A stretch of DNA of 64,000 nucleotides from assembly GCA_963723165.1 (NCBI GenBank), contig CAVRPP010000015.1, positions 186,001-250,000 on the forward strand. Direction: 5' to 3'. The notes beneath the pieces are model-generated. The model was not told the origin of the DNA. It saw only the letters and a program-made list of their open reading frames with translations, and made no database searches. The stretch's first letter is position 1. The number at the start of each line of letters is the position of its first letter. The position numbers and the translations under genes were made by a program. Below, piece after piece: positions 16,196 through 25,603 of this stretch. The stretch comes from UBA4744 sp963723165 (GTDB lineage Bacteria > Actinomycetota > Acidimicrobiia > Spongiisociales > UBA4744).

Positions 16196-17256
16196 TCCCG
16201 ATGCTCGTCTCGGCCGGTGTCGCCTTTCTGTTGGCGATTCTGCTGACCCCCACCGCCATTCGCGTCCTCCGGAGGCGCAGTGTCGGCCAGTTCATTCAAG
16301 AGGAGGTCGAAGGGCACTTCCACAAGCACGGTACTCCCACCATGGGAGGAGTTGTGATCCTCGTTGCCGTGGTAACCGGATACCTCTTGGCGCACGTCGA
16401 GGTCTGGAGCCCGACCACCGGGTTTGGCCTGGGTCTTCGGAGCTTCTCGGGGGGCGGACTGCTGGTGGTCGGCGCCGCCGTAGGAATGGGCCTGATCGGG
16501 TTACTGGACGACTACCTGAAGGTGACGAGGGAGCGAAACCTGGGTCTCAACAAACGGGCCAAAATCGCCGGGCAGATAACCATCGCTGCACTCTTCGCCT
16601 GGGGGGCGGTGTCACTGGGAGTGTCAACCGAGATCGGTTTCGCCCGCTCGCTCGGTATCGACCTGGGCGCCCTCTATCCCCTCTGGGTGTTGCTCATGCT
16701 GACCGCAGCGTCAAACGCCGTCAATATCACCGACGGTCTCGACGGGCTGGCTGCAGGATCGAGCGCCCTCGTCTACGGGGCCTACATGATCATGATGTTC
16801 TGGATCTTCCGAAACAGCGCCTTTTACGGAAGCTTCACTTCTCAGGATCTTGGTGCAGGTGATCTGGCCATCGTGGCGGCGGCCTTCCTCGGAGCAACGC
16901 TCGGATTTCTCTGGTGGAATGCCGCCCCGGCCAAGTTATTCATGGGCGACGTCGGATCGCAGGCATTGGGGGGCGGCATGGCTGCAATAGCCCTACTATC
17001 CAAGACCGACCTGCTGCTAGTGGTCCTGGGCGGGTTATACGCGGTCGAGACGACCACGGTGATTCTCCAGGTCGTCAGCTTTCGTGTGTTCGGAAAGCGG
17101 ATGTTTCGCATGGCTCCGATTCACCATCACTTTGAGCTTCAGGGCTGGCACGAGACGACCATCGTGATTCGTTTCTTCATTCTGGCCGGGATCGGGGTTG
17201 CGCTCGGGTTGGGGCTCTTCTACGGCGACTTCATCGCCGGTGGTGGCTTGCAATGA
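16192..17256 (+). CDS. mraY: Phospho-MurNAc-pentapeptide translocase MraY
   Basis: A 354-residue membrane enzyme with about ten transmembrane helices that makes lipid I from UDP-MurNAc-pentapeptide and undecaprenyl phosphate. Diagnostic motifs are present: LLDDYLKV (catalytic aspartates), NITDGLDGLA, MGDVGSQALGG and the MAPIHHHFEL histidine loop. Length and topology are normal for the family. It overlaps murE and murD by ATGA at both ends. Confidence 0.96.
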   Translation: MIPMLVSAGVAFLLAILLTPTAIRVLRRRSVGQFIQEEVEGHFHKHGTPTMGGVVILVAVVTGYLLAHVEVWSPTTGFGLGLRSFSGGGLLVVGAAVGMGLIGLLDDYLKVTRERNLGLNKRAKIAGQITIAALFAWGAVSLGVSTEIGFARSLGIDLGALYPLWVLLMLTAASNAVNITDGLDGLAAGSSALVYGAYMIMMFWIFRNSAFYGSFTSQDLGAGDLAIVAAAFLGATLGFLWWNAAPAKLFMGDVGSQALGGGMAAIALLSKTDLLLVVLGGLYAVETTTVILQVVSFRVFGKRMFRMAPIHHHFELQGWHETTIVIRFFILAGIGVALGLGLFYGDFIAGGGLQ

Positions 17257-18548
17257 AAGCGCTCGTACTCGGTGGTGCCGTTTCCGGTCGCGCTGCGGCG
17301 CTCCTGGCCCGTCGTTTGGGCTATTCCGTCATGGTCTTCGATCAGAACCCGGCTGTGCTGCCTGCCCTCCGCCAGGATCGGCTGGCAGTGACTACCGGAA
17401 CCTGGACGAACTCGCTCCTCGCCGGAGTCGAGCTGGTTGTGACAAGTCCGGGCTTCAGCGAACACTCGGAGCCTATTCGTGAAACCTGTCGCGCCGGGAT
17501 TCCGCTGTGGAGCGAACTCGAATTCGCCGCTCGCCGGTTGACGGCCCCGGTAGTCGCGGTTACAGGGACCAACGGCAAGACGACCGTCACCCGGCTGATC
17601 GCAGAAATGCTGGCCGGGAGCGGTGTGGCGACGGTTGCAGCCGGCAACATCGGTACGCCCCTGGCAACGGTGGTCGATCAGCCCCTCGATATCGCCGTTG
17701 TCGAAACTTCCAGCTTTCAGTTGCGGTTCACCGAGCAGTTCCACCCGGCCACCGCCGTGATCCTCAACGTGGCGCCCGACCACCTCGATTGGCACGGGAC
17801 CTTTGCCGAATACCTGACGGCCAAGGCGATGATTCACCGCAACCAGACCCGAGATGACTTGCTGGTCTACGACGCTGATGATGCCGGAGCAGTCGAGGCC
17901 GTCGAAACGGCCGCGGCGCAGCTCCTGCCTGTGAGCGGCAGGCGGCTTCCGGAAGGCGGTGCCGGCGTCGACGGCGACCAGCTCCACCTCGGGAACCTGG
18001 TGGTTTCGCTCGCCGTCGTACCTCTCGCCGATCCTGCATTCTTGGTCGACCTGACCGCGGCGGCGGTCGCGGCGCTAGCCCACGGAGCCGAACCCACGAT
18101 CGTCGAACGGGTCATCACCACATTTCGACCGGACCCGCACCGCCGGACACTGGTCGGGAGCTGGGACGAGGTCGACTGGGTCGATGATTCCAAGGCGACG
18201 AATCCCCACGCCGCGGTAGCGGCAGCTTCTGCCTATCCATCGGTGGTTCTGATAGCCGGCGGCCGAAACAAAGGACTCGACCTTTCCGGGATGATGGCCG
18301 TGCCCGGCGTCAGGCACGTGGTGGCCATCGGCGAAGCCGCCGCCGAACTCGAAGAAGCAGCGGCCGGCACCCCGATCGACCGAGCCGCGACGATGCAAGA
18401 GGCGGTCGAGACCGCCGACCGAATTGCCGCGCCGGGCGACACCGTGCTCCTGGCTCCCGGTTGCGCCAGCTTCGACATGTTCCGTTCGTACGCGGACCGA
18501 GGTAGCAGCTTCGCGGACGCCATCCGCCGGCGGAAAGAGGGAAGATGA
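17253..18548 (+). CDS. murD: UDP-MurNAc-L-alanine:D-glutamate ligase MurD
   Basis: A 431-residue Mur ligase adding D-glutamate to UDP-MurNAc-L-Ala. The N-terminus MKALVLGGAVSGRAAALL is the UDP-binding domain; GTNGKTTVTRLIAEML is the ATP loop. The central domain includes PDHLDWHG. The C-terminal domain carries DDSKATNPHA and APGCASFDMF, both characteristic of MurD. ATGA overlaps join it to mraY and ftsW. Confidence 0.95.
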   Translation: MKALVLGGAVSGRAAALLARRLGYSVMVFDQNPAVLPALRQDRLAVTTGTWTNSLLAGVELVVTSPGFSEHSEPIRETCRAGIPLWSELEFAARRLTAPVVAVTGTNGKTTVTRLIAEMLAGSGVATVAAGNIGTPLATVVDQPLDIAVVETSSFQLRFTEQFHPATAVILNVAPDHLDWHGTFAEYLTAKAMIHRNQTRDDLLVYDADDAGAVEAVETAAAQLLPVSGRRLPEGGAGVDGDQLHLGNLVVSLAVVPLADPAFLVDLTAAAVAALAHGAEPTIVERVITTFRPDPHRRTLVGSWDEVDWVDDSKATNPHAAVAAASAYPSVVLIAGGRNKGLDLSGMMAVPGVRHVVAIGEAAAELEEAAAGTPIDRAATMQEAVETADRIAAPGDTVLLAPGCASFDMFRSYADRGSSFADAIRRRKEGR

Positions 18549-19738
18549 CCGCAGGTGTCACATCAATAACCCGGACAAGGGCAGCCGCCCGGAGCAAAGC
18601 GGAACGTACTACCACCAATACCAGGATCGCAGCACTCCTCCTGGCCCCGATCGCGATCCTTTCGGTCATTGGACTCGGAGCCACGATGTCCGCGTCTGCG
18701 ATCATCGGACTGGAGAACTACGGCGACAAGTTCTACTTCTTCACCAGTCAGTTGATGTGGGTCGGCATTGGCATTGTCGTGATGCTGCTGGCGATGCGGG
18801 TCAACTACCGGGTGTACCGCCGTTTGGCGATTCCGATCTTCGTACTGTCCGTGGTCGGGCTTGTTGCCGTCCTCCAGATCGGAGTAGTCCGGGGCGGCAG
18901 TCGTCGGTGGATTGAGCTCGGATCGTTTGGGAGCGTGCAACCGTCCGAGTTCGCGAAGTTCGGCGTCATTGTATTTCTGGCGATGGTGATGGAGAAGAAG
19001 GAGAAACTGCTCTCCGATTTCTGGCACTTCCTGGTACCGGTGCTGGTTTCGCTCGGTCTGGTCGGCGCATTGATGCTCAAGCAACCGGATCTCGGGACGA
19101 CGCTGGTCATATTCGGAGCGGCCGTCGTGGTGCTGGCAGTGTCGGCGGCTCCTCTGCGATACGTCATCGCCACAACCGTCGCGGGAGGCACCATCGGTAC
19201 GCTGCTCGCCCTCGCCGAACCGTACCGTCGCGCCCGGGTACTTTCGTTCGTCGATCCCTTCAACGACAAACTGGGCGATGGATGGCAAGTAGTTCAGAGT
19301 CAACTCGCTCTCGGAACCGGCGGGATCTTCGGGGTCGGGCTGGGCGCCAGCCGGGCCCGATGGTCGTTCCTTCCCAACGCCCACACCGACTTCATCTTTG
19401 CGATCATCGGCGAGGAAACCGGGTTCGCCGGCGGTTTGATCGTTCTGGTGTTGTTCGCGTGCATGACGGTCGTGGGGATCGCCATCTCCTATCGAGCCCC
19501 CGACCGATTCGGTCGCATGCTGGCGGCGGGCCTGATCGCCTGGTTGTCCCTGCAAGCACTAGTCAACATCGGTGGGGTAGTTGGAGCCTTGCCCGTTACG
19601 GGGATGCCACTGCCGTTCGTTTCGTACGGCGGAAGCGCAATCCTGACGGTCATGGGAGCAGCCGGGATCCTGGTCAACATCGCCCGGCAGGGCCAACCAA
19701 AGGCCCGGCAGGGTAGACAGAGGACCCGGCCGCGATGA
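18545..19738 (+). CDS. ftsW: Septal peptidoglycan glycosyltransferase FtsW (SEDS family)
   Basis: A 397-residue polytopic protein with about ten membrane helices. The SEDS hallmarks are visible: GGSRRWIELGSFGSVQPSEFAKFG, KQPDLGTTLVI, NDKLGDGWQVVQSQLALG, FAIIGEETGF and PLPFVSYGGSA. FtsW polymerises glycan strands at the septum in complex with FtsI. The N-terminal ~35 residues are basic and cytoplasmic. ATGA overlaps join it to murD and murG. Confidence 0.95.
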   Translation: MTAGVTSITRTRAAARSKAERTTTNTRIAALLLAPIAILSVIGLGATMSASAIIGLENYGDKFYFFTSQLMWVGIGIVVMLLAMRVNYRVYRRLAIPIFVLSVVGLVAVLQIGVVRGGSRRWIELGSFGSVQPSEFAKFGVIVFLAMVMEKKEKLLSDFWHFLVPVLVSLGLVGALMLKQPDLGTTLVIFGAAVVVLAVSAAPLRYVIATTVAGGTIGTLLALAEPYRRARVLSFVDPFNDKLGDGWQVVQSQLALGTGGIFGVGLGASRARWSFLPNAHTDFIFAIIGEETGFAGGLIVLVLFACMTVVGIAISYRAPDRFGRMLAAGLIAWLSLQALVNIGGVVGALPVTGMPLPFVSYGGSAILTVMGAAGILVNIARQGQPKARQGRQRTRPR

Positions 19739-20811
19739 GCTACGCCATTGCTGCCGCCGGAACCGGAGGCCACGTTTTCCCGGCTCTGGCGGTGGCCGAA
19801 GCGCTCATCGATCAGGGAGTAGAGCGGTCGGAGGTCGTCTTTCTGGGTGGTGACCGGTTGGAGGCGACGGTGTACCCGGCAGAAGGCTTCACTTTCGTGC
19901 CCCTCGAATTGCAGAGCCTGCGCCGCAGTCTGTCCCCTCGGAACGCGACCCTGCCGATAGTGCTGTGGCGGGCGGCCCGGCGAGCCAGGCAAGAGCTGAT
20001 CGACCGCCGGGTGAAGGTTGTCCTGGGCATGGGCAGCTACGTGACGGTCCCGGTTGGTTGGGCGGCCCGGCGGGCCTCCGTTCCGCTCTTTCTCCATGAA
20101 CAGAACGCAGAGGCGGGTTTGGCCAATCGCGTCATGTCGAGAGTGGCGCGCACGACGTTTGCGTCCTTTGCCGACACAGCCGGGCTCGGCCGGCAGGTTC
20201 TGGTGGGAAATCCGGTAAGGGCCGGCCTGGCCGCATTCAAGAGGTCTGAACTCCGGCATGGGGCCATGGATCGATACGGGCTCTCACCCGGTCCCGTTGT
20301 TGTCGGGGTCTTTGGGGGCAGTCTCGGGGCCGGCGTGATCAATCAGGCGATGACCTCGCTGGTGCAGCGCTGGAGCGGACCTTCCATCCAGATTCTTCAT
20401 CTGGCCGGCCGGTCACAGGAAGATCAGATGCGCGCGATTTCCGAGCAATCGACAGTACCGTGGACGGTCCTCGGTTTTGAAGATGAAATGCAGTTTTTCT
20501 ATGCGGCTTGTGACATCGTGATTGCGAGGGCCGGAGGCGCCGTCGCGGAGATAGCCGCGACCGGGACTCCTTCTCTCCTCGTTCCCGGCTTGTTCGGCGG
20601 TGGACATCAGGCCGCCAATGCCGCCAGGTTCGAGGCGGCCGGAGCCGCTGTAGTGGTCACCGAAGACCGGTTGGGCGACTTGCCTGAGATTCTGGAACCC
20701 CTGGTCGGGGATCCCCGCAGGCGGCTCACCATGGCGGGCAACCTGAGGGCTCTCGCCCATCCCGGGGCAGCCGCGGCCCTAGCCGGCGAGCTCCGGCGAG
20801 CACATGGTTGA
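19735..20811 (+). CDS. murG: Lipid II synthase MurG
   Basis: A 358-residue GT28 glycosyltransferase that adds GlcNAc to lipid I on the inner face of the membrane. Motifs: AAAGTGGHVFPALAVAEAL (glycine-rich loop 1), GMGSYVTVPVGWAA, HEQNAEAGLANR, VFGGSLGAGVIN (loop 2), and the donor-binding RAGGAVAEIAATGTPSLLVP. Length is normal. It overlaps ftsW by ATGA and murC by 8 bases. Confidence 0.95.
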   Translation: MSYAIAAAGTGGHVFPALAVAEALIDQGVERSEVVFLGGDRLEATVYPAEGFTFVPLELQSLRRSLSPRNATLPIVLWRAARRARQELIDRRVKVVLGMGSYVTVPVGWAARRASVPLFLHEQNAEAGLANRVMSRVARTTFASFADTAGLGRQVLVGNPVRAGLAAFKRSELRHGAMDRYGLSPGPVVVGVFGGSLGAGVINQAMTSLVQRWSGPSIQILHLAGRSQEDQMRAISEQSTVPWTVLGFEDEMQFFYAACDIVIARAGGAVAEIAATGTPSLLVPGLFGGGHQAANAARFEAAGAAVVVTEDRLGDLPEILEPLVGDPRRRLTMAGNLRALAHPGAAAALAGELRRAHG

Positions 20812-22172
20812 TTTCAGCTCCCCCCGGAAGATCCATGTTGTTGGCGCCGGAGGCTCCGGCATGAGCGGGCTGGCCAAGCTCCTGTCACAGATGGGACATA
20901 CCGTGACCGGATCGGACCTCAAGATGAGCCCGACCCTGGGCAGTCTGGCCGATCTGGGGATCGAGGTTTGGGCAGGGAGCAGGCCGGAGTCGATGCTGGG
21001 AGCGGACCTGGTCGTCGTGTCGTCGGCGATTCCGTCCGGCGACCACGAGAGGGCGAGCGCCCTGGCACATGGAGTGGAGGTATGGGAACGGCCGCGGCTG
21101 CTTACCGAATTGACGGCCCTCATCCCCACCGTCGGAGCTACCGGTACCCACGGCAAGACAACGAGTACGGCGATGATGATCACCGCCCTGCCGCGCTGCC
21201 GGTCAAGACCCTTCCTATGTGGTCGGAGGTGAGCTAACCGAGCTGAGAGCCAATGCCTCGCTGGGCCGGGATGATCTTCTCGTCCTCGAGGTCGATGAGG
21301 CTTTTGGCACTTTCCTCGATTTGAGAATGACCGGCCTCATGGTCACCAACGTCGAGCCTGATCATCTCGACTATTACCACAGCCTCGATCGGCTGGAAGA
21401 TGCCTTTGTGCAGGTCGTCCACGCGGTGGAGGGACCGGTGGTGGTAGGGATCGATGATCCGGGCGGACGCCGGCTGGCTGAACGCACCGGCATGGTGACC
21501 TATGGCACCTCCGCCGACGCAGATTGGAGAATCATCGATGTCGGCCAGGGCGCGTCATCCATCAGCTTTGGTCTGGCCGGTCCCGAACTGCACCAGGTAG
21601 TGGTCGGCCGGCCCGGTCTGCACATCGCTCGCGACGCCGCCGGTGTCCTGGCGTTGCTGGGTGAGCTCGGGTACGACCTGGACCCGGCGATACGCGGATT
21701 GCAGACCTTTTCCGGTGTACGGAGGCGATTCGAGGCTCGAGGAACCGTGGCCGGAGTGACGATGATCGATGACTACGCCCACCATCCCACCGAGATCGCT
21801 GCAACCCTGCAGGCCGTTGTCCAGGGGACGTGGAAGAACATCTGGGCTGTGTTCCAACCGCATAGGTATTCGCGAACGATGGAACTCCATACAGAGTTCG
21901 GTGGAGCCTTCGGAGGTGCCGATCACGTGGTGATCACCGACGTATACGGTGCTGGAGAAGTCCCTGAACCGGGCGTGACCGGCGCCCTGGTGGCTGAGGC
22001 AGTCACAGCCAGGTCAACAGCCGATGTCCACTACGTGCAACATCGAACAGATCTGGCTGAATACCTGGTGAACCGCGTCGAGGCCGGGGACGTCGTGGTC
22101 TCGCTCGGAGCGGGCGACATAACGTCACTGGCGACCGAACTTGCACCACTGCTCGAGAGGCGCCTCCCATGA
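20804..22172 (+). CDS. murC: UDP-MurNAc:L-alanine ligase MurC, split by a single-base frameshift
   Basis: The two halves of MurC lie in different frames. Frame one (20804-21232) encodes the UDP-binding domain (HVVGAGGSGMSGLAKLL) and the ATP loop (GATGTHGKTTSTAMM). It then runs through non-homologous codons to a TGA at 21230-21232. From about 21192 the +1 frame reads R-A-A-G-Q-D-P-S-Y-V-V-G-G-E-L, as expected for MurC, and stays open to 22172 with NVEPDHLDYYHS, RRFEARG, DDYAHHPTEI and FQPHRYSRT. Dropping one C at 21191/21192 restores a normal protein of about 455 residues. MurC is essential, so a sequencing or assembly error is most likely. A true mutation, or two-piece translation from GTG 21219, is possible. 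Confidence 0.85.
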
Positions 22173-23089
22173 AAGCGCTCGGCCACCTGGTTGCCACCGG
22201 CGAAGTTCGTGAAGACGTTGCCATCTCCGGTCTCACCACCTACAAGGTTGGGGGCCCGGCCCGCTTCTTCCTGGAGGCTCAAAACGAAGCCCAGCTTGTG
22301 GCAACCGGCCGGGCACTCGGCGATGAGCCAATGCTCGTACTCGGCCGCGGCAGCAATCTGATCGTCAGTGATCAAGGTTTTCCGGGCCTGGTTGTTCGCC
22401 TCGGGAGCGGTTTTGTGCGGACCGAGTTCAATGAAGACGGAGGAGTTATCTCCGGAGGGGCGACTCCGATGCCTGCTCTGGCGAGAAACTGCGCGCGGGC
22501 TGGCCGCGGCGGGCTGGAATTCTTGATCGGCATTCCGGGCTCGGTCGGTGGGGGCGTCAGAATGAACGCCGGCTGCCACGGTTCGGAGACCCGGGAGGTG
22601 CTGGAATCCGCCCGGGTTGTCCATATGCGGGGAGGCTTGGTGAGCGACCGCACGCCCGACGACCTTGCAATGACCTACCGTCACACCGATCTGGGAGATG
22701 ACGAGATCGTGGTTTCGGCTGCGTACAGGACCGAGCCGCGTGAGCAGGCCACGATCGAAGAAGCGATGCGGTCCATAATCGCCTGGCGCCGGGAGCATCA
22801 ACCCGGCGGCACGCTCAATGCGGGCAGTGTATTCAAGAACCCACCGGGTGATTCGGCCGGTCGTATCATCGATAGCCTCGGGCTCAAAGGCGCCCAGGTC
22901 GGCGGAGCTCACGTGTCCACAAAACACGCCAACTTCTTTGTTGCCGAGCGAAGCGTCAAGGCGCAGGACATCTATGACCTGGTGTCGCTCGTTCGTCGTC
23001 GGGTTGGAGTCGAAACTGGTGTGTGGCTGGACCCGGAAGTCCGGTTCGCGGGTCCGTTTCGGGCATCACCAGGCGAGGCCACACCATGA
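22169..23089 (+). CDS. murB: UDP-N-acetylenolpyruvoylglucosamine reductase MurB
   Basis: A 306-residue FAD enzyme reducing UDP-GlcNAc-enolpyruvate to UDP-MurNAc. The FAD-binding region has TTYKVGGPARFF and LGRGSNLIVSD. The middle has GIPGSVGGGVRMNAG. The catalytic serine lies in NAGSVFKNPPGD, and the short C-terminus with KHANFFV indicates the type II form found in Gram-positive bacteria. It overlaps murC and ftsQ by ATGA. Confidence 0.94.
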   Translation: MKALGHLVATGEVREDVAISGLTTYKVGGPARFFLEAQNEAQLVATGRALGDEPMLVLGRGSNLIVSDQGFPGLVVRLGSGFVRTEFNEDGGVISGGATPMPALARNCARAGRGGLEFLIGIPGSVGGGVRMNAGCHGSETREVLESARVVHMRGGLVSDRTPDDLAMTYRHTDLGDDEIVVSAAYRTEPREQATIEEAMRSIIAWRREHQPGGTLNAGSVFKNPPGDSAGRIIDSLGLKGAQVGGAHVSTKHANFFVAERSVKAQDIYDLVSLVRRRVGVETGVWLDPEVRFAGPFRASPGEATP

Positions 23090-23829
23090 CCACCAGGGTT
23101 GATCCTCGTCTGGCAGAACGGCGTCGGACCGTAGCCGAAAGCAACGCCCGGCGGCGGTTACGAAGGATGTTCTGGGCGCTGGTGGCGGTCGCCTTGCTGG
23201 GCGCGCTTGGCTGGGTCGCACAATCCCCCTGGTTCTCAATAGCCCATATTGCCGTTTCCGGAGTGACGAGCAGCGATACGCAGCAGATTCTCGACACGGC
23301 CGGAGTGGTCGAAGGGACTCCACTCATCGCGGTTGCTCCGAGCCGTCTCGAGGTGCTGCTCGAAGCCGACCCCTGGGTGGTTGAGGCGACGGTCCGGCGG
23401 GTCCTCCCGGATGCAGTCGAAGTTGCTGTTGAGGAACGAATACCGTTCGCCTGGGTCCAGACCGGGAGCGCGTGGGCCGTAATTGCAGAAGACGGCATAG
23501 TGCTGCGGACCGACCCCGAGGCACAGGGGCCGTCGCTTGTGCTGGAGATTGATTCCAGGGGTCGAGGTAATCGTCTCGTCGACCCTCGCATCATCGGGGG
23601 AGTGGCCTTCCTGGGCGGATTGCCGGACGACATGAGGAGCCGGGTGGTGGTGTCCGAGCAGGATGGCGAACTCTGGGCGACTGTCGAGGAGATGGCCGTT
23701 CGGCTAGGACTACCCACCGAAATGGAAGAGAAGGCGGCCGCACTCCTGGCCATTCTCGAAGAAGGGGTCCCCCCCGGATCGGTGATCAATCTCATTGCCC
23801 CCACCCGCCCGGCCGTGGTCGAAGCCTAA
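23086..23829 (+). CDS. ftsQ: Cell division protein FtsQ
   Basis: A 247-residue bitopic protein. It has a basic cytoplasmic N-terminus (~27 residues), one membrane helix (MFWALVAVALLGALGWVA) and a POTRA domain (WFSIAHIAVSGVTSSD to WVVEATVRRVLPDAVEVAVEER), followed by the beta domain. FtsQ links early and late divisome proteins through FtsL/FtsB. The ATG at 23086 overlaps the murB stop. As usual in actinobacteria, ftsA does not follow. Confidence 0.92.
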   Translation: MTTRVDPRLAERRRTVAESNARRRLRRMFWALVAVALLGALGWVAQSPWFSIAHIAVSGVTSSDTQQILDTAGVVEGTPLIAVAPSRLEVLLEADPWVVEATVRRVLPDAVEVAVEERIPFAWVQTGSAWAVIAEDGIVLRTDPEAQGPSLVLEIDSRGRGNRLVDPRIIGGVAFLGGLPDDMRSRVVVSEQDGELWATVEEMAVRLGLPTEMEEKAAALLAILEEGVPPGSVINLIAPTRPAVVEA

Positions 23830-23924
23830 GCATTCACTTGAACGTTAAGCTTTTGCCCTTTCTTTGGGCGAGGAACAAGCGTAAGGTTCAGGTCAAACCT
23901 AAAGCTTTTTGAAAGGACATCACC
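23830..23924 (+). promoter_or_regulatory. A+T-rich leader of ftsZ
   Basis: The first real gap after mraZ-rsmH and ftsL-ftsI in the dcw chain. It is clearly richer in A+T than its surroundings and has two similar AAGCTTTT blocks and a small hairpin GCCC-TTTCTTT-GGGC. A ribosome-binding site GAAAGGA lies before the ATG. It probably holds an ftsZ-specific promoter or processing site, but I cannot fix a -35/-10 pair. Confidence 0.45.
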
Positions 23925-24983
23925 ATGGCGACTTCTCGAGGGAGCTCCACAACGCAGAGCTATCTGGCGGTGATCAAGGTGGTCGGCGTTGGCGGGGGCG
24001 GCGTCAACGCCATCAACCGGATGATCGACGCCGGCGTCCGCGGCGTCGAGTTCATCGCAATCAACACCGACGCCCAGGCATTGCTCATGTCGGATGCCGA
24101 CATCAAGCTCGACCTGGGTCGTGATATCACCAGGGGGTTGGGGGCCGGGGCCAATCCGGAGGTCGGGAAGGCTGCTGCCGAAGGTCACAAGGAAGAACTC
24201 GAAGAAGTTCTCAAAGGTGCGGACATGGTGTTCGTCACCGCCGGCGAAGGCGGCGGTACCGGAACGGGCGGTGCTCCGATCGTGGCGGAAGTCGCCCGCG
24301 GCATTGGGGCGCTGACCGTTGGAGTGGTTACGCGGCCGTTTGGCTTTGAGGGACGGCGACGGTCCGTGCAGGCCGAACAGGGGATCCAGGATCTCCGGGA
24401 TTCGGTCGATACCTTGATCGTCATTCCCAACGATCGACTGCTCGAGATCGCGGACGATCGCACCCCGATCATCGATGCTTTCCGCATGGCCGATGAAGTG
24501 CTCATGGGTGGCGTCGCCGGGATCACCGACCTGATCACCACCCCGGGTCTGATCAACGTCGACTTTGCGGATGTGCGCACCATCCTCTCCGACGCGGGTA
24601 CGGCCGTTATGGGCATCGGCCACGCCTCGGGTGAGGATCGGGCCGACCAGGCCGCCCAGCGAGCGATCTCGAGCTCCATGTTGGAGACCTCAATGGAAGG
24701 CGCCCGCGGTGTCTTGCTGACCGTTGCCGGACCTTCGGCCATGACCCTCCACGAGGTTCATCAGGCGGCCACGGTGGTAGCCGAGCACAGCGACGCAGAT
24801 GCAGACATCATTTTTGGCGCCGTCGTCGATGACAATCTCGGTGAAGAGATCAAGGTGACCGTCATTGCAGCCGGGTTCGATCAGGGCCGGCGCAAGGATG
24901 TCCGCGGCGTGGCCTCGGGAACGATCTCGAGAACGACCGACGGGGTCGATGATCTGGACATTCCGAGCTTCGTGCAGGGATGA
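23925..24983 (+). CDS. ftsZ: Cell division GTPase FtsZ
   Basis: A 352-residue tubulin-like GTPase forming the Z-ring. The tubulin signature GGGTGTG is intact (in TAGEGGGTGTGGAPIVAEVA), and N-terminal VVGVGGGGVNAINRM and the T7 loop (NVDFADVRTIL) are present. The C-terminal linker is short, about 25 residues, compared with 50 or more in many actinobacteria. The terminal peptide DIPSFVQG that binds SepF and FtsW is conserved. A good ribosome-binding site (AAAGGA) precedes ATG 23925. Its TGA overlaps pgeF (ATGA). Confidence 0.97.
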   Translation: MATSRGSSTTQSYLAVIKVVGVGGGGVNAINRMIDAGVRGVEFIAINTDAQALLMSDADIKLDLGRDITRGLGAGANPEVGKAAAEGHKEELEEVLKGADMVFVTAGEGGGTGTGGAPIVAEVARGIGALTVGVVTRPFGFEGRRRSVQAEQGIQDLRDSVDTLIVIPNDRLLEIADDRTPIIDAFRMADEVLMGGVAGITDLITTPGLINVDFADVRTILSDAGTAVMGIGHASGEDRADQAAQRAISSSMLETSMEGARGVLLTVAGPSAMTLHEVHQAATVVAEHSDADADIIFGAVVDDNLGEEIKVTVIAAGFDQGRRKDVRGVASGTISRTTDGVDDLDIPSFVQG

Positions 24984-25603
24984 TTCGACCGTCGGGATTC
25001 CGGGGCGTTGCTTTTACGACGGCCCGGGATGGAGACCTCCGGCACGATCATGCGGCCCGCCACGTGGTGGCGGGCAGGCTCGAGATCCCTCAAACCTGGG
25101 CAACCGTCCATCAGGTGCACGGGGGAGCGCTCCTCGAGGCCAACGGCCCGGGCGGACTCGGTGATGCGGACGCCATGTACACCTCCTTGCGCCGCCTCCC
25201 GCTCGCCGTCTTCACTGCCGATTGTCTTGCGGTGGTAATCGAAGCGGATCAAGGGGTTGGCGTCGCACATGCGGGATGGCGGGGCGTAGCTGCAGGGGTA
25301 GTGGAGAACCTCCGGGCCGCCATGGAATGTGCCGGCTGGGATCTGCTGAGATCCGCCATCGGTCCTGGGATCGGAGCATGTTGCTTCGAAGTGGGACCCG
25401 AGGTTGCGGCCCGGTTTCCTGACACGATCTCATCCACGACCTGGGGGACGACGAGCGTCGATCTTCCTGCGACGGTGGCTTCCCGGCTCGTGGGTCTCGA
25501 AGTTTGGCAAGCCGGAGCCTGCACCCGGTGTGGCGACGGCTTCTTTTCGCACCGAAGAGACACGACTGCCGCCCGTATGGCGGGGATTGTCTGGCTTCCG
25601 TGA
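24980..25603 (+). CDS. pgeF: Purine nucleoside phosphorylase / peptidoglycan editing factor family (YfiH)
   Basis: A 207-residue protein of the YfiH/multicopper polyphenol oxidase family. The zinc-site histidines appear in TVHQVHGG and VGVAHAGWRGVAAGV, the cysteine in FTADCLAV, and the C-terminal CTRCGDGFFSHRRD is typical. In E. coli the family removes misplaced L-serine from peptidoglycan precursors; other members phosphorolyse purine nucleosides. It commonly follows ftsZ in Gram-positive dcw clusters. ATGA and GTGA overlaps tie it to ftsZ and yggS. Confidence 0.9.
   Translation: MIRPSGFRGVAFTTARDGDLRHDHAARHVVAGRLEIPQTWATVHQVHGGALLEANGPGGLGDADAMYTSLRRLPLAVFTADCLAVVIEADQGVGVAHAGWRGVAAGVVENLRAAMECAGWDLLRSAIGPGIGACCFEVGPEVAARFPDTISSTTWGTTSVDLPATVASRLVGLEVWQAGACTRCGDGFFSHRRDTTAARMAGIVWLP

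Noticed and set aside
21190..21235. Programmed +1 frameshift in murC, like that of prfB
   Set aside because: The SD-like GGAGG lies just before the TGA, but shifting there would keep out-of-frame residues in place of the conserved VVGGEL. The sequence best matches one inserted C, with no slippery codon.
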